NCBI GenBank assembly: GCA_921293015.1
Contig: OV121094.1
Span: 35,462,054 to 35,526,053, forward strand
DNA from: Phorcus lineatus
Taxonomy: Eukaryota > Mollusca > Gastropoda > Trochida > Trochidae
Reading direction: 5' to 3'
DNA length: 64,000 nucleotides
Positions 57,130 through 64,000 of the stretch are shown here, piece by piece. Each line of letters begins with the position of its first letter. The stretch's first letter is position 1. The notes under the pieces were generated by a model. The model had not been told where the DNA came from, searched no databases, and saw only the letters and a program-made list of their open reading frames with translations. Made by a program: the position numbers and the translations under genes.

Positions 57130-59311
57130 GTTGATTTATACCGTTAGGGAAGGAAAGCCCTTGATAGAATACGTTCAAATCCAGCTAGAGTTAAAATTCA
57201 AAAGTTTTTATCCACCACACCATGATAAGGTATCGAGTCTAGTGATTGATCTACAAGGATATCTCAAATTTGGCGACATATTTACAACAAAAAATGGTGG
57301 TTATTGTACATTTAAGATCACTGCAAGATTGATATTTGTGAGCTGCATGTTATTTATAATACAGACCTCTCATCATGTTCCATATATGCAGATTCCGGTA
57401 ACCAGTTATAGATTAAATCACCAAATACAATCACTAACAGAATATAATACATATACATATACATATTAGTACTCATTATGAATATGTAGCAATATTCTAA
57501 GAATATGTCGATGGGCTTCTGCTAATACAATCTCAATTATCAACTCTCCAAACGTCACATTTTGAATGAAAAAGTTGAAATCTATGAAATCCATAAAAAA
57601 TAGTTCATATCTGATCCATGCAAAGAATCTTCTTTAAACCTATTTGTATCTTCTTAAATTTATCTACATTCAAGCTTTGTAAGAAAACTGAGACAGAATC
57701 ATCATAATATAGAAACTCATACAAATTGTAATTAACAATTATAATAAAATCCTTATTCATTATGCCTTATTATAACACTCCAAATAACAAAAAAATGTTT
57801 TGTATTGATTCGTCAAGTTATTGGAATCGAGGAAATTTAATAAAAAAAATTAACAAATTTTATGGAAATGCTTGACGTACGCGTTTCTTTGTGTAATATA
57901 TACTGCTCTAAATTTGGAACACGTCAGCAAACGTAAACCTAAAGGCCTCCCATTCTTTCCGCGGTAACACCAACTGTTCCATCCTTCATTACAGGTTATT
58001 ATAAGGCATATTGACGCCTAAAATTGTCGGCTCTCTTTACATACCACAGAGGCAGATGACGTGAATCATTAATCTTTCCAGATACCTTCATGGATACCGT
58101 GTCTAAATATCACCTTCATTAAAATGAACTGACGACAACAGATTAATTAGTTTGCATAACAGAAAAAACTGTTACGTAAATAAAATTAACTCCTATTTAG
58201 CCACGTACCAGATCAACTGTAGTGTTATTTGGAAACTTCGAACAGGAAATGACCCCGAGTCAAACCAGGATTTTTTTTTAAACTGAGCCTATTTGTATTT
58301 TCTACTCAGGGGATTGACATTAAATTTGTTATATTGTTTTTCAATTATATCGTTTATATAATTTCAAACGTTTGGTTTAGTATCTAGAATCATCTAATCC
58401 TATGAATGACCATGACTATTTGTGTTTTTCAGTGCATTAAAATTGGTTCAATTTACACTTTCAAATCCTCGCCCAATTATAACTATCATTGTATAGGTAG
58501 TCGGATATCATAACGACACACCGAGAACTATGGCAGCTTAAAAGGGCAACATAGTTCCTTCTAATATGACACTGTATCTGTCCCTTTGTTAGTTTTATCT
58601 CATTAGCGTGTCCTTATTTGAAACTTAATATTCAACATAAGACGATATAAAATCTACACTAATGACCAAGTATTAACCTTCGTAAGTGATATTTGTTATC
58701 AAATGCTTTAAGATGTACCCTAGGAGAAGAAAGAAGGCCAGATAATGTATGTGAATTATTTGCCTTTTTTTCCTTTTGCAATTTGTTAAACACCACTTTA
58801 TACTACAGAACATTTATTCATCCATAAGGTGCAAACATTGATATGTGCGATATAGATACGTCAACAGTCTTATAAAGAGATAAAAAGGTTCTTAGTCATC
58901 CTTATGTTGTTACTCAGTATTGCAAAATTCTAATTTGTTCAATTATGAACATACATTCTCATAAAGCTTCCTCATAATAATCAGTGGAAACCTGAAACGT
59001 GAACGTTTCGACTTGGCAGATATTTGAAAATAATCCATTTCTTATCGTATTTACGATGTGCTCAAAATAATAACCAACATGTACACCTTCAAGCGCGGTT
59101 TTCTAATGATGTCAACATGTATGGATTAAAGTTATATTACCCTGAAACTTTTAACTCTGAAGATGCACAGCATGAGAGGGGGAAGCCCTTCGATTTCTTT
59201 GGTATAGTGATTATCATAAGTTAAATCATAAATATTTTGCCATTTCAATGTTTTACTTTTCACTGTTAAATATAAACACAAAACTTAAAACAACACTAAC
59301 CTTTGATGAAG
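57130..59311. other. AT-rich, no gene recognised
   Basis: No supported ORF, repeat or RNA. Confidence 0.5.
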
Positions 59312-59637
59312 CATCCTGCTACATCAGCGTATTTGAATCGCCTGAGGCTCCTTCGGTATACCCTGATTTCTTTCGGGCCAAATCCCTCGTATGGCTGGCG
59401 GATTGTAGCTGTGCTCAGCGTTTTTTTTCTGCCATTGAAACTTCGTTATCTAAAGAGCTTGAGGCTACATCTCGAACTCAATGGATTTTCCATCCGGCTT
59501 CTGCCGCTGTTGCTGGATGCGAGCCGTTTCATTGGCTGGATAGATAACTAGTGATACGAGGCTTTTGGCCCGAAAGAGATCAGGGTATTTTGGAGGAACC
59601 TCAGCGGAATCAAATACGCTGATTTAGCATGTAGATG
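59312..59637. mobile_element. MITE family 1 copy
   Basis: CATCCTGCTACATCAGCGTA at the left, AATACGCTGATTTAGCATG and GATG at the right, with the CCATCCGGCTTCTGCCGCTG and GGATGCGAGCCGTTTCATTG core. Two overlapping ORFs of 99 and 82 codons across it are fortuitous. Confidence 0.87.
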
Positions 59638-60198
59638 AAGTTCCGACAGCAGAAACAAAAAGGTGGCTATGGTCAATCTGAACAAAATGTATGCATATCT
59701 AAATGTATATCAAAGATTTGCCCATATACAAGTCATTACTCCCATGGTGTGAAGAAGTAAACTTTGTCATGTTAAAGCATGCATAACTTCATTCAGCATT
59801 TTAGTCAGCCTTACTCAACACCAAACATGATGGCTTATCTTTAGCACCCATCATTGATTGATCATTGTCGTTGTCTACAATCAGGGAATATGAAAGACAA
59901 AATGTGTTTCCAGATAAAAGTCAACATGGTAGAGCACTCATACCCAGTTCATTTTCTTCCAATGTGTTGATTATCTATAATGAAGTTCTATTGATTTGGC
60001 ATAAAGCTAGCTTTGATCATTTGTATTTTATAGCTGCTATTTCGCAATAGACATGTTCATGTTATTTGGCAAATAGAATGGCAATTAGTTGCAAATTAAT
60101 ATGTTGCCGTCCATTTATATGACATAACAAAAACTTAACCCTTCATCATTATTAACAAAAAATGATCTCATTATGTTGAAAGTTATTACTTTTAACAC

Positions 60199-60262
60199 AA
60201 TACTAGTAGCCGCGATGTAAGTGAAATGTTTTTTTTTAAATCGGCGCTAAACCCCAAATCAC
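60199..60262 (+). mobile_element. SINE family 1, 3' fragment
   Basis: CAATACTAGTAGCCGCGATG, TAAGTGAAATG, then TCGGCGCTAAACCCCAAATC matches the end of the SINE. 5' truncated. Confidence 0.8.
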
Positions 60263-62127
60263 AATGTCTGTATGAGGATGCCGAATACATGAATGTGTTC
60301 CATATTTAACAAACTGTAGTGAGTCATGTGTAGCTCATACATTGTTCTCTTCATTAGCTTGTTGATGGTCAACTTCAACACAGAAATTCTAACATACATG
60401 AAGGTTGACTTTTAGAAAAATTATCTAAGATATTCAATTTTTGGTCCCGAATAGTTACAGAATGAAATGATTCTGTCTTTGTATGTATGTGTAAAGTGAT
60501 CACAAAAAGTTTTTGAAAATATTTCTTTTAAATTGTGTGAGTTTGTCCCTTATATACTGAATTCATTTTGTTTATGGATGTACAGTTTTCATTTTTATTC
60601 TTACGCCGTTGCAAGGGAGATATAATTCAGCAAATTGATCAGAAACGTTGATTTTTAACACAGTTACAGAAAAGTTATGAAATGTAACATGTGGGGCCGG
60701 GGGATAAAACTCGACCATGTCAGCACCTTGTTTTTATTCCTAGACAGTTTATTATCAATTACATAACATCCGTTTTGAATCTCCTGTTGGAAAAATGGAA
60801 CAGATAAATATATAAATATTAAAAAGTGTGATAAAAGAAAACACTATGACAAATATAGTGTTACATGTTGATGTAACAATATCTACAAAGAAATTTTTTT
60901 TAAAATTTGAAGTACCTCATCACCGATACCCTTATCTTGTGAAATCCAAACAATATGTTATGTTATTAAGATCAACCCGAAATATTAATTCCTTCAGGAA
61001 ACCTTTCAAATAAGTAAATTGAATTTTGAAACGTTTTAGACTCACAAGTATATGATGTTGCAATGAAGAACAAGGATTGAGCAATGCAAACAATTCATGT
61101 CCTAAATATTAACTATCTAAAATTGGTAAAGTGCTGAGGTGTTGGTGCATGCTTTTGAACGGCTCTGTGTTATTGAAATTAAATTGGATATGACAGCTGT
61201 GAAATCATTAATATATATGACGAATATAGAGTATTTTATTTCATGAGGTAAAACGATAGACATCCCTCTGTAACCCATGAGAAAAAAACTTAATTTCACA
61301 AGTGATTAGATGAACAAGGTCTACATCAACAGATGATAAATCTATTTCAACCATATGCTATTACTTGCACAATCATTTTACAACCATACCGTAACTTAAA
61401 AAGCGAAAACTTAGTCTTAAATTTTTCTGAGTTGTATTTTTAAAGTTGGTCCTGATTGCTGAAATGTGATGATATTAAATTTTAAAAATCGGTATCGGTA
61501 TAATAAGATATGCGAGATTTTTAAAGCAGTGTTTACATTTCTTTATGCATTGCTTAAAATCGGTTACTGAAAACCTACTTATTTCCGAAAATGTGCCCTC
61601 ATATTTACACAAATTAACAATTGTGCAGCAGGTTTGTTAAGTTAAATAACTTAAACTGTGGAAATGATGTTTGTCTTTTTCTCTGGAAAAGGTGATGCAA
61701 AACGTGTAAAGTCGTTAATTGCCAGTTACGGCCTAAGTATATGTGCACCCAACGCTATGATTTTTTGCTCCGAATAGCAAGCGTGCGTGTAACCTAATTA
61801 ATTTGTTTTTTTAACGATAGCTACGACTTTATCGTCCTAAAAATACCTCAAATTCAGCCTCTTATGTAAATAATCATGAGATACTGTAATGTATTTCTAA
61901 TATAAATTATCAATTTGGTGTAAAAGCAGCTTAGTAGTATGTAATAAAGAGTATGTCTCCTAAGTGATTCCGTATTTTATGTTAACATTAAAGTATCATA
62001 TATATATAATGATGGTGATTCGGGAACATAACTCTCTATTTTTTCTTGTCTTGAGATCATGTAGTCTGCACTCAAGATTTACGATTTTATTTTCTAAACC
62101 AGTTAATTACAGGTCATTAGAGATAAA
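60263..62127. other. AT-rich, no gene recognised
   Basis: Nothing supported. Confidence 0.5.
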
Positions 62128-63476
62128 AACAAGTAAAGAAGTGAGCACAGCTCACATACCCCCGCTTCAAACTATAGTCTGGCTTTCTTTGTTGGTCTTA
62201 CCCTCAAAAAGCTCACTTAGGGATCATGGTTGATAAGTGTATTAAGTTTGTTGAAGCTAGCATGTATAGTTTAGGAGATATGCTCAGGAAAAAGCACTTT
62301 GTCAGATAGTCATTGTTTTGGTAACGTTTCCATGTAAAACGCAAAAAATAAAAATAATTTTTTGGTCTTACCCTCAAGAGACGCACCAATATGGATAAGT
62401 GTATGAAGTTTGGTGATGATAGCATGTACGGTTTAGAAGATATACTCCGGACAAAGAACTTAGTCATAAATTCACTGTTTTAGTCATTTTTCCATGGAAA
62501 GCGCAAAAAAAATAAAAATCATTTGTTGGTCTAACCCTCAAAAGGCACATCAATGGATCATGGTTGATAAGTGTATGAAGTTTGGTAAAGATAGCATGTA
62601 TAGTTATGAAGATATACTCCGTACAAAGGACTTTGTCACTGTTTAAGTCATGTTTCCATGGAAACCGCAAAAAATAAAAATCATTTGTTGGTCTAACCCT
62701 CAAAATCACATCTAGGGATCATGTTGTATAAGTGTATGAAGTTTGATGAAGATAGCATGTATAGTTTAGGATAAATGCTCCGGACAAAGGACTTGGTCAT
62801 AGAGTCACTGTTTTAGTCATGTTTCCATGGAAACCTCAAAAAATAAAAATCATTTGGTGGTCTAACCTTTCAAAAGGCACATCTAGGGATCATGGTTGAT
62901 AAGTGTATGAAGTTTGGTGAAGCTAGCATGTATAGTTTAGGAGATATGCTCCGGACAAAGGACTTGGTCATAGAGTCACTGTTTTAGTCATGTTTCCATG
63001 GAAACTGCAACAAATAAAAACCATTTGTTGGTCTAACCCTCAAAAGGCACATCTAGGGATCATGGTTGATAAGTGTATGAAGTTTGGTGAAGCTAGCATG
63101 TATAGTTTAGGAGATATGCTCCGGACAAAGGACTTGGTCATAGAGTCACTGTTTTAGTCATATTTCCATGGAAACTGCAAAAAATAAAAATCATTTGTTG
63201 GTCTAACCCTCAAAAGGCACATCTAGGGATCATGGTTGATAAGTGTATGAAGTTTGGTGAAGCTAGCATGTATAGTTTAGGAGATATGCTCCGGACAAAG
63301 GACTTGGTCAGAGAGTCACTGTTTTAGTCATGTTTCCATGGAAACCGCAAAAAATAAAAATCATTTGTTGGTCTAACCCTCAAAAGGCACATCTAGGGAT
63401 CATGGTTGATAAGTGTATGAAGTTTGGTGAAGCTAGCATGTATAGTTTAGGAGATATGCTCCGGACAAAGATTTGT

Positions 63477-63545
63477 GACGGACGGACAGACGGACAGACG
63501 GACAGACGGACAGACAGACAGACAGACGGACAGACGGACGGACAG
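63477..63545. repeat. Tetranucleotide microsatellite (GGAC/AGAC)n
   Basis: GACGGACGGACAGACGGACA and so on, about 17 imperfect units, inside the pearl-like element. Confidence 0.95.
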
Positions 63546-63556
63546 AATGAACGCTA

Positions 63557-63590
63557 TATACCCCCGCTTACGCTGTAAGGCGGGGGTATA
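63557..63590. other. GC-rich terminal hairpin of pearl-like element
   Basis: TATACCCCCGC, TTAC, GCT loop, GTAA, GGCGGGGGTATA: a stem of about 15 bp with one bulged G. The same CATACCCCCGC sequence opens the element. Helitron 3' ends carry a hairpin; no clear CTRR end is seen after it. Confidence 0.75.
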
Positions 63591-63754
63591 AAAATGAACA
63601 AGTATCTTGTGATATTTTGTTTCAAACAAAGAAGTCACGAATATTTGTATCTATACTGAAACGATAGCACACATACTTTAAACCCTTATCTTACATTTTC
63701 CTAACATAATATTGACATTAAAGTTGCAGTTTTAGTATATCCTCTCTATTCAGG

Positions 63755-64000
63755 GAAGAGGGAAGAGGAAGAAGTCTGAGGGGGCTAGGTCTGGAGAATA
63801 GACAGGGTGGGGGAGAATCCTGAAACCACAATCCTGTGCTGTACTGACCGCAATTTGGGCGGTGTGAACGGGAGCATTGTCCTATAACAGCCACACACCT
63901 TTGCGCAGTTTACCACTTCGTGTCTCTTTGATTTTTTTATCGTAATTGTCGTAGTTCATTTGCGTAATAAGTGCCATTGATTGTAGAACCTTTCCTTAAA
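63755..64000 (-). pseudogene. Mariner transposase fragment (DD34D), window edge
   Basis: Minus strand, starting at or beyond the window edge. Reads KETRSGKLRKGVWLL, stop, DNAPVHTA, then TAQDCGFRILPHPVYSPDL and APSDFFLFP. The two Asp residues (DNAPVH and SDFF) are 34 residues apart, the DD34D hallmark of mariner. A TAG (63884-63882) replaces the usual codon before DN, so the copy is inactive, and the C-terminus is lost. Confidence 0.88.

Larger units (their letters stand above)
62128..63604. mobile_element. Pearl-like (Helitron-related) element: eight-unit core array, microsatellite, terminal hairpin
   Basis: 5' flank AACAAGTAAAGAAGTGAGCA with CATACCCCCGC. Eight core units of 162-171 bp start near 62194, 62364, 62528, 62690, 62859, 63030, 63200 and 63370 (GGTCTAACCCTCAAAAGGCA ... 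TTTCCATGGAAAC ... AAATAAAAATCATTTGTT). A (GGAC/AGAC)n microsatellite lies at 63477-63545 and a strong hairpin at 63557-63590 (TATACCCCCGC / GCGGGGGTATA). Flank, tandem core, tetranucleotide microsatellite and 3' flank is the published layout of mollusc 'pearl' elements, later grouped with non-autonomous Helitrons. ORFs here are read-through of the repeat. Confidence 0.82.

Noticed and set aside
62213-63638. ORFs across the pearl-like array, including a Thr/Asp/Arg/Gln repeat peptide
   Set aside because: They follow the tandem unit and microsatellite in whichever frame lacks stops; not genes.

Overview
The window looks like non-coding, transposon-rich DNA from a large animal genome, most likely a gastropod mollusc and possibly an abalone. 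That placement is an inference. It rests on low GC, spliced exons with GT-AG borders, a Penelope-like element, an I/Nimb-type LINE, tRNA-derived SINEs ending in GCGGCGTTAAAC plus (ACTC)n, and oyster 'pearl'-like elements with an (ACGG/ACAG) microsatellite. No bacterial operon, CRISPR array or rRNA is present.

Layout. 1-4300: Penelope-like retroelement (PLE) copies, a near full-length broken copy on the minus strand facing a truncated copy on the plus strand, with an intact-looking hammerhead ribozyme motif in the 5' region. 4514-9600: a two-finger C2H2 zinc-finger ORF split by a 4.4-kb DNA transposon (5054-9458) whose ends are packed with ACGTTGTNACAACGT palindromes. 10.2-20.5 kb: a solo PLE 5' region with a broken hammerhead, two SINE families, a pearl-like array, a mariner remnant, and a SINE nested in a MITE. 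20.5-33.3 kb: AT-rich DNA, a 2.4-kb composite repeat and a composite SINE. 33.3-39.1 kb: a full-length but frameshifted LINE with target-site duplications. 39.1-45.8 kb: several MITEs, a SINE and a tandem array. 45.8-64 kb: mostly AT-rich DNA with an L1-like remnant, a THAP-domain exon carrying a stop codon, a SINE, a MITE, a second pearl-like array and a mariner fragment at the edge.

The best candidate for a host gene is on the minus strand. Three short exons (43871-43799, 39569-39487, 19198-19103) have good splice borders, compatible phases and an open frame. Together they would encode the start of a small secreted protein with a hydrophobic leader and dibasic sites. If real, much of the window is intron of this gene, filled by later insertions.

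How the parts interact: the LINE, the tRNA-Arg-like SINEs and a second SINE family share the same 3' tail, as expected if the LINE machinery mobilises both SINEs in trans. One SINE locus (31974-32435) has two SINE tails and about 110 bp of foreign DNA between one pair of 12-bp target duplications, which looks like a 3' transduction. The PLE carries both its endonuclease-RT gene and a self-cleaving RNA motif.
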